The notes under the pieces were generated by a model. The model did no database searches. It worked only from the letters and a program-made list of their open reading frames with translations, and had not been told where the DNA came from. From positions 3,162,001 through 3,226,000 of the forward strand of contig NZ_CP033926.1 in the NCBI RefSeq assembly GCF_003815775.1: a DNA stretch of 64,000 nt, written 5' to 3'. This DNA is from Chryseobacterium joostei (GTDB taxonomy: Bacteria; Bacteroidota; Bacteroidia; Flavobacteriales; Weeksellaceae). Made by a program: the position numbers and the translations under genes. Positions 34,914-43,252 of this stretch are shown piece by piece. Numbering within the stretch: position 1 is the stretch's first letter; each line of letters starts with the position of its first letter.

Positions 34914-35348
34914 TTAGCAAACAGCAATTTTATCAACCCTGTTTTGGTGTCTTCCACCTTCGAAATCTGTAGAAAGAAATTTATCTACAATTTCAATTGC
35001 CAGTTCCTTTGATATAAACCTTGCCGGCATGGAAATCATATTCGCATCATTATGCAGTCTTGCCAATGTTGCAATCTCCGGCATCCAGCAAAGCGCGCAT
35101 CTAATCTTCTGATGTTTGTTAGCAGTGATCTGAACGCCATTTCCGCTTCCACAGATCAAAATTCCAAGCTCATTTTCTCCGTTTTCCACAGAGGTTGCAG
35201 CAGGGTGAACAAAGTCTGGATAATCCACACTGTTTGTGGAGAACGTTCCAAAATCCTGAACTTCAAATTGTTCTGAAAGGTAGTTCTTAACAATCTCCTT
35301 ATATTCATAGCCTGCATGGTCCGCTGCGATAGCAATTTTTCTTTTCAT
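34914..35348 (-). CDS. rpiB: Ribose 5-phosphate isomerase B
   Basis: This 144-residue RpiB/LacAB-type isomerase interconverts ribose-5-phosphate and ribulose-5-phosphate. AADHAGYEYKE (residues 7-17), the phosphate loop CGSGNGVQITANK and the RHQNRVDK end match the family; the active-site Cys is in LGILICGSGNG. It is monocistronic. A TACCTTTG -7 box lies at 35387-35394. Confidence 0.95.
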   Translation of the reverse strand: MKRKIAIAADHAGYEYKEIVKNYLSEQFEVQDFGTFSTNSVDYPDFVHPAATSVENGENELGILICGSGNGVQITANKHQKIRCALCWMPEIATLARLHNDANMISMPARFISKELAIEIVDKFLSTDFEGGRHQNRVDKIAVC

Positions 35349-35386
35349 AATACTCTTATTAAGCTTTTTTAGATTTTATTTCCTTA

Positions 35387-35394
35387 CAAAGGTA
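35387..35394 (-). promoter_or_regulatory. -7 box of rpiB promoter
   Basis: TACCTTTG on the minus strand, 38 bp upstream of the rpiB start. Confidence 0.45.
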
Positions 35395-35439
35395 AGAATA
35401 ATAACAATTCGTGTTAGTAAACCGTGAGTTAATTGTGAA

Positions 35440-35760
35440 AAGGTATGTTAATAACTGTGGAAAACTTTTTTCAACTTTCTATTTTTAAAGATAAATTTAT
35501 TTCGTAATAGAAAATCCTTCCGAAAGTTTTCACCACAACTTTCCAGATCTTTTCTCAAGCTATCCCCAGATTTCTCCATAATAAAATAACTAATAATGAT
35601 TTCTTGACAAAGTTATCAACAATTGTGAATAAGTGTCTGAATATGCAGGTTTATAGCTATTTACATTGTGAGTTAAATATGAATTGGATACCAGTTGAAT
35701 ATTATCAATTTTTAGCTAAAAACTTATCCCCGATACTAACAATACACAACAACAACTACA
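35440..35760. other. DnaA-box-containing AT-rich gap, candidate oriC
   Basis: This lies in the gap between divergent rpiB and pgk. One perfect DnaA box fits TTATNCACA (minus strand, 35624-35632), immediately beside TTATCAACA (35613-35621). TTTTCCACA (minus, 35457-35465) differs by one base. Weaker relatives are CTATCCCCA (~35560), TTATCCCCG (~35723) and several TGTGA cores. AT-rich stretches lie between. Together with two parS sites 5 to 7 kb away and mnmG, this is a reasonable origin candidate. GC skew and dnaA position are unknown here. Confidence 0.35.
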
Positions 35761-35870
35761 TTATTCTTTTTTTTAAAGAGAGAAGAAATGTTGATTAATG
35801 GGTGATTGGGTTCGGGGAAAGTTTTTGAAAACTTTTATTTTAATCAATCTGTTGAAAAAGTTTAAAACCT

Positions 35871-35878
35871 TACATTTG
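35871..35878 (+). promoter_or_regulatory. -7 box of pgk promoter
   Basis: TACATTTG, with a TTG at 35852-35854 (16-bp gap). The implied start of transcription near 35885 precedes a short upstream reading frame and pgk. Confidence 0.6.
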
Positions 35879-35902
35879 TGAAACGAAAATCCAAAGAAAT
35901 TT

Positions 35903-36010
35903 ATGGAATTGCCTCTGCCGAAATTTGCTGAAAAGCTGTTACAGCTGAGTTGGCGGTTCCAGGCGATCTTAGAAAAAAATAAATCTAAATATAAAAATGA
36001 AAACAATTAA
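35903..36010 (+). CDS. Possible 35-residue upstream peptide overlapping pgk
   Basis: An ATG at 35903 opens a 35-codon frame (MELPLPKFAEKLLQLSWRF...) that ends 14 bp inside pgk in another frame. The stretch is clearly richer in G and C than the flanking intergenic DNA and reads like an amphipathic helix. It lies between the pgk -7 box and the pgk start, so ribosomes translating it could couple to pgk. I do not recognise it, and it may not be translated. Confidence 0.35.
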   Translation: MELPLPKFAEKLLQLSWRFQAILEKNKSKYKNENN

Positions 36011-37187
36011 CGACTTCAATTTTAAAGATAAGAAAGCTCTTGTAAGAGTTGATTTCAATGTTCCACAGGATGACCAGCTGAAGGTAACTGACAATACCAG
36101 AATTGTTGCAGTGAAGCCAACGGTAGAGAAAATCCTTAAAGATGGCGGCTCTGTTATCTTAATGACACACCTTGGAAGACCAAAAGGAGAGGTTAAGGAT
36201 GAGTTTTCTCTAAAGCACATCCTAGGGGAAGTTTCCAGTGTTCTTGGTCAGGAAGTGAAGTTCGTTGATGAGTGTATTGGGGAAAAGGCTGAAAAAGCAG
36301 CTTCTGAGCTTAAGCCTGGTGAAATTCTATTATTGGAAAATGTACGTTTTCACAATGAAGAGGAGAAAGGTGATGAAGGTTTTGCTGAGCAGCTTTCTAA
36401 ATTGGGGGATGCTTATGTAAATGATGCTTTCGGAACAGCACACAGGGCTCATGCTTCAACAGCTGTAATTGCGAAATTCTTTAATTCAACTAAATTCTTC
36501 GGTTTACTGATGGCTAAAGAACTTCAAGCAATCGATAAAGTTTTGAAAAGTGGTGAGAAACCTATCACTGCAATCTTAGGTGGATCTAAGGTTTCAACTA
36601 AGATTACCATTATAGAAAACATTCTTCCGGCAGTAGATAATTTGATTATTGGAGGTGGAATGGCTTTCACATTTATTAAGGCTCTGGGAGGTAAAATTGG
36701 AAATTCATTAGTAGAAGAAGATAAGATTCCTTTAGCTCTTGAAATCTTAGGTAAAGCAAAAGAACATAAAGTTAAGATTTATCTTCCTTCTGATGCCATC
36801 ATCGCTGAAAGTTTCAGTAATGATGTTGAAAGAAAAGAAGCAGATATTTATGCAATTCCCGAAGGATGGATGGGATTGGATGCAGGCCACAAATCAAGAG
36901 ATCAGTTTAATGATGTATTATTAAATTCAAGAACAATTCTTTGGAATGGTCCAATTGGAGTTTTTGAAATGTCACATTTTGCTGGAGGAACTGTTGCACT
37001 TGGTGACAGTATTGCTGAAGCTACAAGATTAGGTGCTTTCTCTTTAGTTGGAGGAGGAGACAGTGTTGCTTTTGTTAAGCAGTTTGGATATGCTGATAAA
37101 GTAAGCTATGTTTCTACCGGAGGTGGAGCAATGCTTGAAAGTCTTGAGGGACTTGAGCTTCCTGGAGTAGCTGCTATCAACAATTAA
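35997..37187 (+). CDS. pgk: Phosphoglycerate kinase
   Basis: This 396-residue glycolytic enzyme transfers phosphate between 1,3-bisphosphoglycerate and ADP. VRVDFNVPQDD (residues 17-27), THLGRPKG, NDAFGTAHRAHAS, ILGGSKVSTK and the C-terminal GGGDSVAFV block are intact. Length is normal. It has its own promoter and terminator, apart from the possible upstream peptide. Confidence 0.98.
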   Translation: MKTINDFNFKDKKALVRVDFNVPQDDQLKVTDNTRIVAVKPTVEKILKDGGSVILMTHLGRPKGEVKDEFSLKHILGEVSSVLGQEVKFVDECIGEKAEKAASELKPGEILLLENVRFHNEEEKGDEGFAEQLSKLGDAYVNDAFGTAHRAHASTAVIAKFFNSTKFFGLLMAKELQAIDKVLKSGEKPITAILGGSKVSTKITIIENILPAVDNLIIGGGMAFTFIKALGGKIGNSLVEEDKIPLALEILGKAKEHKVKIYLPSDAIIAESFSNDVERKEADIYAIPEGWMGLDAGHKSRDQFNDVLLNSRTILWNGPIGVFEMSHFAGGTVALGDSIAEATRLGAFSLVGGGDSVAFVKQFGYADKVSYVSTGGGAMLESLEGLELPGVAAINN

Positions 37188-37211
37188 ATAAGAAATTAAG
37201 ATCTATATTTT

Positions 37212-37243
37212 AAAGCCTGCTAATTATATTAGCAGGCTTTTTT
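37212..37243 (+). terminator. Terminator of pgk
   Basis: AAAGCCTGCTAAT (37212-37224) pairs with ATTAGCAGGCTTT (37228-37240), followed by a T run. Confidence 0.9.
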
Positions 37244-37468
37244 ATGCTTGAAATTCTATTGAGAAATCCTGAATTGATCATGGTTTTTATCATTTTTAGA
37301 TATAACCTTAGGTTATACTAAATATACTTGATTCATTGATAGAAAGTTATATTATAACAAGCTTTTTAATACGAAAAATGATCATTTTAATTTCAAATTT
37401 TGAATAGAATTCTATTTTTTTTTAGGAGTAAAAATTAAATCTTTTTTTCTTTCTGAATATTTTTTATA
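37244..37468. other. AT-rich spacer before the beta-helix gene
   Basis: Nothing with coding character or clear secondary structure was seen in this part of the 335-bp gap between pgk and the beta-helix gene. Confidence 0.6.
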
Positions 37469-37502
37469 CGTCAAGTTTTGACGCTGGCAGGAAATACATT
37501 TG
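37469..37502 (+). promoter_or_regulatory. Dyad and -7 box before the beta-helix gene
   Basis: CGTCAA (37469-37474) and TTGACG (37478-37483) form a perfect dyad around GTT, 11 bp upstream of a TACATTTG -7 box (37495-37502). The dyad overlaps where a -33 box would be, so a regulator may bind there. The ATG follows at 37523. Confidence 0.5.
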
Positions 37503-37522
37503 CAGTATCAAATTAAAATATT

Positions 37523-39433
37523 ATGATGTATACAAATGAATTTTTCGCAGTAGGAAATACAGCTCCTAATGATGATCTTGTACAGCTAATTGACAGTTTT
37601 ACAGGAGAGAATGTTAACTTTAGAAAAGTAAGTACTTGGATTGATGGGCAAGCTCTTGGTGTGAATGATCCCAGAGTATTGAGTGATGAGATTATTTATC
37701 GATCAAGGGGTAGTGAATACTATGTAAACACGGTAGTTTTTTCTTCAAAAAGAGTTTATGTTACAACTTTTGGAGTAGTATCGGATTTACGTTTTGATCA
37801 AAGATCTTCTGTACAAAAAGCGATTAATATTTGCTCAGAACTCAGGTTAAAGCTTGTTTTTCCAAACGGTTATTTTCTTATTAATTCATATACTGACGAT
37901 ATTAAATTAAGAGGGGCACATAGTAATATCCTTGAGCTTAAATCTAATTTGGATATTGAGTTTGAAGAATACAGTGTCATTCAATTGGGAACTTATTTTG
38001 ATAATAAAAATTTTGTTTTATTTTCAGGTTTTAATCATGAAGAATCGAATATGTTAACACCTATATCCAATATTACACTTAAAGGAAAGGGAACAATCGA
38101 CTTCAATGGAAATTTGTCACAGATTAGAGGAAAAGATAGAAATCGCATTATTAGAAGATTTGGTTTTGAAGGAGGTAATTGTACTAATGTTCTTATAGAT
38201 GGGCTACATTGGGTAAATGGAGATCTAAGTAATTGTATTGGAACTGGTTGGGCTGAAAATGGCAATAAATTTATAATTCAAAATTGTATTTTTGAGGAGT
38301 TAACTAAAAGTCATGAAGAATCTAACTATGACCATTCTACAATCTACGGAAATGCTAATTTTTTAACTGTTCACAATAATATATTTATAGGGAATGAACA
38401 GATGAAATTAGTTGGATGTGCATGTGAGATTCATGGCAGCAATGCATCATTCTCAAATAATAAAATATACAACTATTTGAGAATGAATTTTGTAGTAGGG
38501 AATATTGGTGAAAAAGGAAGTGTTTCAGATATTTCAATTTCAGATAATATTGCAGAGGTTACGAGTGGTGGAGTGTATATATGGCCAAATTCGAAAGCAA
38601 GTGTATCAAACTTATTAATTTCTTCAAATAACATTAAACATATACATGTTCCAGGAAAGGATATGTGGTATAATGGAACTCAATGCCTCTTTATTATTCA
38701 AGGAAAAGGTGGCGATTGTAAAAGGATTACGGTTCGTAATAATGTTTCTCATATTTTGTATACTAACGGTAATTATTCCAGATATGCTGCTGGTATTGCT
38801 AGTAATGTTGAATCATTAGAAATATGTGATAATCATTTTATTGGACATTCTTTAGGAATTTCATTTGATTTAGATCATGACGAACTTAATCCTGTTTTAA
38901 GTGAATACTCATTTATTAAAATTTCAGGTAATAATTTTACTTCTTCATCTAAATTAGTTACAATTGAGGCGAGAAAATTAAATTATTGTTTAATTGCTAA
39001 CAATTCTACTGTTCTTGATAATAGCTCTATGGAGAACTTAATTGAGATCAACAGTGATATTATTCAATCTACAACAGTAAGAGATAATATTTATATTTCA
39101 AACCAGCCAAAAGTTGAGTTTACACCTTCTTCAGTATTCTTGGCTGATCCATCCAATAAAGCTAAGTATGTTCTGTCCCTAGTCAGTACACCTGTACCTA
39201 GTATTAATGGTGGGGCATCAGCTTTTATTAGTCCTGTACTTTCAAGTAGCCACAAGAGGGTAGGGGGGATGTACACAATTCAGCCAACTTATCCATTTCC
39301 TGAACTTTTCTTCAATGCCCATACTTTTGGTGCCGGAGGAACTTCGGATGTGAAATTTAAAGTTGATAACATGACATCAACCATTTTTTCAGGAAATCCA
39401 AATTTAGTTAGTAACTTGATTGTTAACTTATAA
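37523..39433 (+). CDS. Right-handed beta-helix (tailspike/pectate-lyase-like) protein
   Basis: This 636-residue protein has repeating short beta turns such as NITLKGKGTIDFNGN, NCIFEEL, ISDNIAEV, ISSNNIKHI, VRNNVSHIL and ISGNNF, between about residues 175 and 510, as in parallel beta-helices. The N-terminal RFDQRSSVQKAINICSELRLKLVFPNGYFLINS resembles Pectate_lyase_3/tailspike starts. No signal peptide is evident, and Asn and Ser are very frequent. No catalytic residues can be assigned. It stands alone with long gaps on both sides, and looks like a cargo or phage-derived gene, possibly a surface glycan-binding or depolymerising protein. Confidence 0.7.
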   Translation: MMYTNEFFAVGNTAPNDDLVQLIDSFTGENVNFRKVSTWIDGQALGVNDPRVLSDEIIYRSRGSEYYVNTVVFSSKRVYVTTFGVVSDLRFDQRSSVQKAINICSELRLKLVFPNGYFLINSYTDDIKLRGAHSNILELKSNLDIEFEEYSVIQLGTYFDNKNFVLFSGFNHEESNMLTPISNITLKGKGTIDFNGNLSQIRGKDRNRIIRRFGFEGGNCTNVLIDGLHWVNGDLSNCIGTGWAENGNKFIIQNCIFEELTKSHEESNYDHSTIYGNANFLTVHNNIFIGNEQMKLVGCACEIHGSNASFSNNKIYNYLRMNFVVGNIGEKGSVSDISISDNIAEVTSGGVYIWPNSKASVSNLLISSNNIKHIHVPGKDMWYNGTQCLFIIQGKGGDCKRITVRNNVSHILYTNGNYSRYAAGIASNVESLEICDNHFIGHSLGISFDLDHDELNPVLSEYSFIKISGNNFTSSSKLVTIEARKLNYCLIANNSTVLDNSSMENLIEINSDIIQSTTVRDNIYISNQPKVEFTPSSVFLADPSNKAKYVLSLVSTPVPSINGGASAFISPVLSSSHKRVGGMYTIQPTYPFPELFFNAHTFGAGGTSDVKFKVDNMTSTIFSGNPNLVSNLIVNL

Positions 39434-39439
39434 AACCAG

Positions 39440-39469
39440 GGCCGGAATTATTCCGGTCTTTATTTTTTT
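39440..39469 (+). terminator. Terminator of the beta-helix gene
   Basis: GCCGGAAT (39441-39448) pairs with ATTCCGGT (39450-39457), followed by a T run. Confidence 0.85.
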
Positions 39470-39787
39470 GAGCTTGAAAATTGATATTCATAAATGCTTT
39501 AAAAGTCAAAAAACTAAATATTTCCGAGTATTTGTATGCTCAATAAGAAATAAAGCTTGAAATGATAGTTTCTATGTGTTTTTTTTCTTTTGAAATTGTT
39601 TTTTTGATTTTTTGAATAATTGTTTATTTTCTAAATTTATCCCGATCTAAAAAGTACTAAATATTTTTCATGTGAAAATAGAGTAGGAGTGGAAATGCAA
39701 AATTTGATTATTTAGAAATCTAATTTTCTATTTTGAATTTTTATGAATAAATTTTTAAATAAATCTGTGATGCATTCTTTTATAAAA
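39470..39787. other. AT-rich spacer, no gene seen
   Basis: This is mostly A/T homopolymeric sequence between the beta-helix and methyltransferase genes. No coding frame was recognised. Confidence 0.6.
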
Positions 39788-39822
39788 ATAAAAACTCAGG
39801 AGTAATTATCCTGAGTTTTTTA
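39788..39822. terminator. Terminator of the methyltransferase gene
   Basis: AAAACTCAGGA (39791-39801) pairs with TCCTGAGTTTT (39809-39819), with A and T runs outside. Active for leftward transcripts ending at 39881. Confidence 0.85.
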
Positions 39823-39880
39823 TATTTTTTGATGAAAATACTGAAATTTGGCTTTCAGAAACGGCTTAAAAATCGATTTT

Positions 39881-40702
39881 CTATCTTTTTTCGATAATAT
39901 ATATCAAACTTGAAAATTCGCTCGAAAAAAGGGCTTTTATGTTCGAAATCGTTCCGTAGATTGTAGCTTTTAGCCAAAATAGAGGTGATTTTTTATATTT
40001 TTCGCTGAGCATGGAGATATAATAGGAATCCAGGACCAATGGTTTTATCTTTCTCATTTTCCAGTCTGATTTTTTTGAAATCAAATTTTCCATTCCATTT
40101 TTTGAAAAATGGTAGACGTGTCTTGGGACGTCATAGGCTGCCCAATATTCCTTGTAATGTTTTGCATCGTAAGAAGTAGGATTGGGTACTGCAATAATAA
40201 GAAGTCCTTTTTCTTTTAATTTCCCGTGAAAAGCATTGAGCATTTCATCCTGATTCTCGATGTGTTCAAATACATGCCAAAGCGTAATAGCATCTAAACT
40301 GTTTTCCTCAATTTTATTGATATCATCCAGAATTTTTGCCTTTGCTATTTTTCCTTGTGCAGCATTTCTTGCATCTGCATCGGGTTCAAAACCGAATGTT
40401 TCAAAATCATTCTCTATATATCTTACAAATTCTCCTGCGCCACATCCATAGTCTAGTACTTTTGATCCCTTTTTAATTCTGTCAACAAGAATATTTTTTT
40501 TGTATTGTAAATTGAAAGACTGAAGAAATTTGTAAAGCTTTTCTTTCAAGCTTCCGGAATCCTGATGATGGGAAATATAATCTTCGCTTTCGTAGTATTT
40601 GGAAATATTGGATGGGATAGGGGAGGTTTTATATACTCCTTTCGTTTCTGTTTCCTTAATTTCAAATATTTCCTGTGAAAGAAAATGATCTTTTATTTTC
40701 AT
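39881..40702 (-). CDS. SAM-dependent class I methyltransferase
   Basis: This is a 273-residue protein with a Rossmann-like methyltransferase core: VLDYGCGAGEFVRYI (motif I, ~84-98), FGFEPDADAR, LDAITLWHVFEHIENQDEML and LLIIAVPNPTSYD. The C-terminal 60 residues are hydrophobic and basic, suggesting membrane association. Such proteins often act on sugars or lipid-linked glycans, but the substrate is unknown. It lies before mnmG across a parS site. Confidence 0.88.
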   Translation of the reverse strand: MKIKDHFLSQEIFEIKETETKGVYKTSPIPSNISKYYESEDYISHHQDSGSLKEKLYKFLQSFNLQYKKNILVDRIKKGSKVLDYGCGAGEFVRYIENDFETFGFEPDADARNAAQGKIAKAKILDDINKIEENSLDAITLWHVFEHIENQDEMLNAFHGKLKEKGLLIIAVPNPTSYDAKHYKEYWAAYDVPRHVYHFSKNGMENLISKKSDWKMRKIKPLVLDSYYISMLSEKYKKSPLFWLKATIYGTISNIKALFSSEFSSLIYIIEKR

Positions 40703-40795
40703 TGAATTCGCTATCTGTTATATTTAAAAAATTAAGATATTTAGAGATATATTGCAGGCTCATAAATACCTTAATTTCTGCTTTATTTATTTTAA

Positions 40796-40811
40796 TGTTT
40801 CACGTGAAACA
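40796..40811. other. parS site 1 (downstream of mnmG)
   Basis: TGTTTCACGTGAAACA, a perfect 16-bp palindrome equal to the ParB-binding parS sequence used widely in bacteria. It lies 8 bp past the mnmG stop. Confidence 0.9.
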
Positions 40812-40819
40812 TTTCTTTT

Positions 40820-42682
40820 TTAACGTCCTAAATACACTAATAAAACGTTAATATCAGCCGGAGAAACCCCGCTTATTCTTCCTGCTTGTGCAATAGTCTT
40901 GGGACGAACGTTGGACATCTTCTGTTTTGCTTCTGCAGAAAGGCTTGAAAGCTTCATATAATCAAAGTCTTCAGGAATTTTAATATTTTCTAAACGATTA
41001 AGTTTAGCCACATTTTCCTTTTCTTTCTCAATATAGCCTCTATACTTGATATTAATTTGTGCTTGCTCTCTTACTTCATCATTATATTGACTAGAAATTT
41101 CTTTAATGAAATCAATTTCATCTAATTTTTCTAATGTAATGTTGGGTCTTGTAAGAATTTGAGCTGCTCTATAGGCTTGGTCTACAGGATTACTTTCTAC
41201 AGATTCTAAAATAGGGTTGATAACACCTGGTTTTAAAGAAGTTTCTTTAAGGAATTCTTCAAGTGATTGACTGTCAGTTATTTTAGCTTCTACTTTTCTT
41301 AATCTTTCCTCTTTTGCAAGTCCTAGGTTATAAGCTTTTTCAGTTAACCTGATATCAGCGTTATCTTGTCTTAAAAGAAGTCTGTATTCTGCACGTGAAG
41401 TAAACATTCTGTAAGGTTCTTCAGTTCCCTTTGTAATCAGGTCATCTATCAATACTCCAATATAGGCTTCATCTCTATTAAGGATAAAGTCTCCTTTCTC
41501 ATGAACTTTATTGTGTGCGTTGATTCCGGCGATTAAACCTTGGCCTGCCGCTTCTTCGTATCCTGTGGTTCCATTGATCTGTCCTGCGAAATATAAATTG
41601 TCAATTAATTTTGTTTCCAGGGTATGCTTCAATTGGGTAGGAGGGAAGTAGTCATATTCAATAGCATAACCTGGGCGGAAAACTTTTACATTTTCAAATC
41701 CTGGAATATGTCTCATGGCTTTGATCTGTACATCCTCAGGAAGAGAAGAACTAAATCCGTTTACATAGATCTCTACAGTTTTCCATCCTTCCGGTTCTAC
41801 GAAAAGCTGGTGTCTGTTTCTTTCTGCGAAACGATTAATTTTATCTTCAATACTTGGGCAGTATCTTGGGCCTAAACTTTGGATGGTACCATTAAACATT
41901 GGACTTCTATCGAAGCCTTCACGAAGGATATCATGAACCGTTTCGTTGGTATAAACAATATGGCAGCTTAATTGTTTTGTTAATTTCGGAGTATCAAGAT
42001 AGCTAAACTTTTGAGGATTTTCATCTCCTTTCTGTTCTTCCATTTTAGAATAATCCAAACTTCTTCCGTCTACTCTTGGTGGAGTACCCGTCTTCATTCT
42101 TCCTGCTTCGAAACCTAAAGTGACCAATTGTTCGGTAATACCAAACGCTCTAGGTTCACCCATTCTTCCTCCTCCTAATTGTTTATCTCCAACGTGAATT
42201 AATCCGTTAAGAAAAGTTCCGTTGGTAAGAACTACAGATTTTCCTTTGATTTCAATTCCTAAAGAACTGATGACTCCGGTTACTTTATTGTTCTCTACAA
42301 TTAGCTGTTTCACCATATCCTGAAAGAAATCAAGATTGGGAGTATTCTCTAATGCAAGTCGCCATTCTTCCGCGAAAAGCATTCTATCATTTTGGGTTCT
42401 TGGGGACCACATGGCAGGACCTTTTGAAAGATTCAGCATCTTGAATTGTATTGCTGATTTGTCTGCTACAATTCCGGAATATCCTCCCATTGCATCAATC
42501 TCTCTTACGATCTGTCCTTTTGCGATTCCACCCATTGCGGGGTTGCAACTCATCTGTCCGATGGTCTGCATATTCATTGTAATCAATAGGGTTTTTGAAC
42601 CCAGGTTGGCTGCTGCTGCTGCTGCTTCACATCCTGCGTGTCCTGCACCTACTACGATCACATCATATATTTCTGAAATCAT
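40820..42682 (-). CDS. mnmG: tRNA uridine 5-carboxymethylaminomethyl modification enzyme MnmG
   Basis: This 620-residue FAD enzyme, with MnmE, modifies the tRNA wobble uridine. It has GAGHAG (12-17), the FAD-binding CNPAMGGIAKGQ segment, and the family blocks LGGGRMGEPRA, KTGTPPR and TGYEEAAGQG, ending SGVSPADINVLLVYL. Length is normal. This gene (gidA) is often near oriC, and here parS copies lie on both sides. Confidence 0.97.
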   Translation of the reverse strand: MISEIYDVIVVGAGHAGCEAAAAAANLGSKTLLITMNMQTIGQMSCNPAMGGIAKGQIVREIDAMGGYSGIVADKSAIQFKMLNLSKGPAMWSPRTQNDRMLFAEEWRLALENTPNLDFFQDMVKQLIVENNKVTGVISSLGIEIKGKSVVLTNGTFLNGLIHVGDKQLGGGRMGEPRAFGITEQLVTLGFEAGRMKTGTPPRVDGRSLDYSKMEEQKGDENPQKFSYLDTPKLTKQLSCHIVYTNETVHDILREGFDRSPMFNGTIQSLGPRYCPSIEDKINRFAERNRHQLFVEPEGWKTVEIYVNGFSSSLPEDVQIKAMRHIPGFENVKVFRPGYAIEYDYFPPTQLKHTLETKLIDNLYFAGQINGTTGYEEAAGQGLIAGINAHNKVHEKGDFILNRDEAYIGVLIDDLITKGTEEPYRMFTSRAEYRLLLRQDNADIRLTEKAYNLGLAKEERLRKVEAKITDSQSLEEFLKETSLKPGVINPILESVESNPVDQAYRAAQILTRPNITLEKLDEIDFIKEISSQYNDEVREQAQINIKYRGYIEKEKENVAKLNRLENIKIPEDFDYMKLSSLSAEAKQKMSNVRPKTIAQAGRISGVSPADINVLLVYLGR

Positions 42683-42727
42683 TTTTATCTCGCTTGTTTA
42701 AGCTTTAAACCTTATCTATATTACCAA

Positions 42728-42743
42728 TGTTTCACGTGAAACA
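42728..42743. other. parS site 2 (upstream of mnmG)
   Basis: A second perfect TGTTTCACGTGAAACA palindrome, 46 bp before the mnmG start and 1.93 kb from site 1. Confidence 0.9.
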
Positions 42744-42828
42744 TTTTTGGAGAATGAACTCTAGGTAAACTTATATTGTTACTAGAATAGAGTACTTTAG
42801 ATATGGGACTTTAAGTGATTGTTCAATT

Positions 42829-43248
42829 TCAATTCTTTAAATCCCTGTATTTCGCTAAGTACAAATCTTCCATTCTCCGCATCTCTTTTTCTTCCTCTTC
42901 CGTCTTGTCTTTGTAGCCTGCAAGGTGTAAAATACCATGGGCTAAAACCCTTCTTAATTCTTCTTCAGGATCTCGGGAAAGGGTAGAGGCGTTATCAGAA
43001 ATGCGCTGCAAAGATACGAAAATCTCAGCGCTTATTGTCTTGCCTTTTACATAATCAAAAGTGATGATATCGGTATAATAATCATGCTGTAAATAATCCT
43101 GATTAATCTTCAATAGATATTCATCATCACAGAAAATGTAATTGATTTCTCCTAGTTTTTTTCCTTCTGAAAGAATAAGATCTTCCAGCCATTTTTTGTA
43201 ATCTGTGTTTACCGACTCTGGTAAATTTTCGTAAAAGAATTGTATCAT
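42829..43248 (-). CDS. ybeY: Endoribonuclease YbeY
   Basis: This is a 139-residue UPF0054 metalloendoribonuclease for 16S rRNA maturation. The metal motif is HGILHLAGYKD (~residues 109-119); the usual third His is replaced by Asp, which I recall in other Bacteroidota members. Spacing to the downstream patatin gene is only 4 bp, so the two are co-transcribed along with murF-alr. Confidence 0.93.
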   Translation of the reverse strand: MIQFFYENLPESVNTDYKKWLEDLILSEGKKLGEINYIFCDDEYLLKINQDYLQHDYYTDIITFDYVKGKTISAEIFVSLQRISDNASTLSRDPEEELRRVLAHGILHLAGYKDKTEEEEKEMRRMEDLYLAKYRDLKN

Positions 43249-43252
43249 TGTA

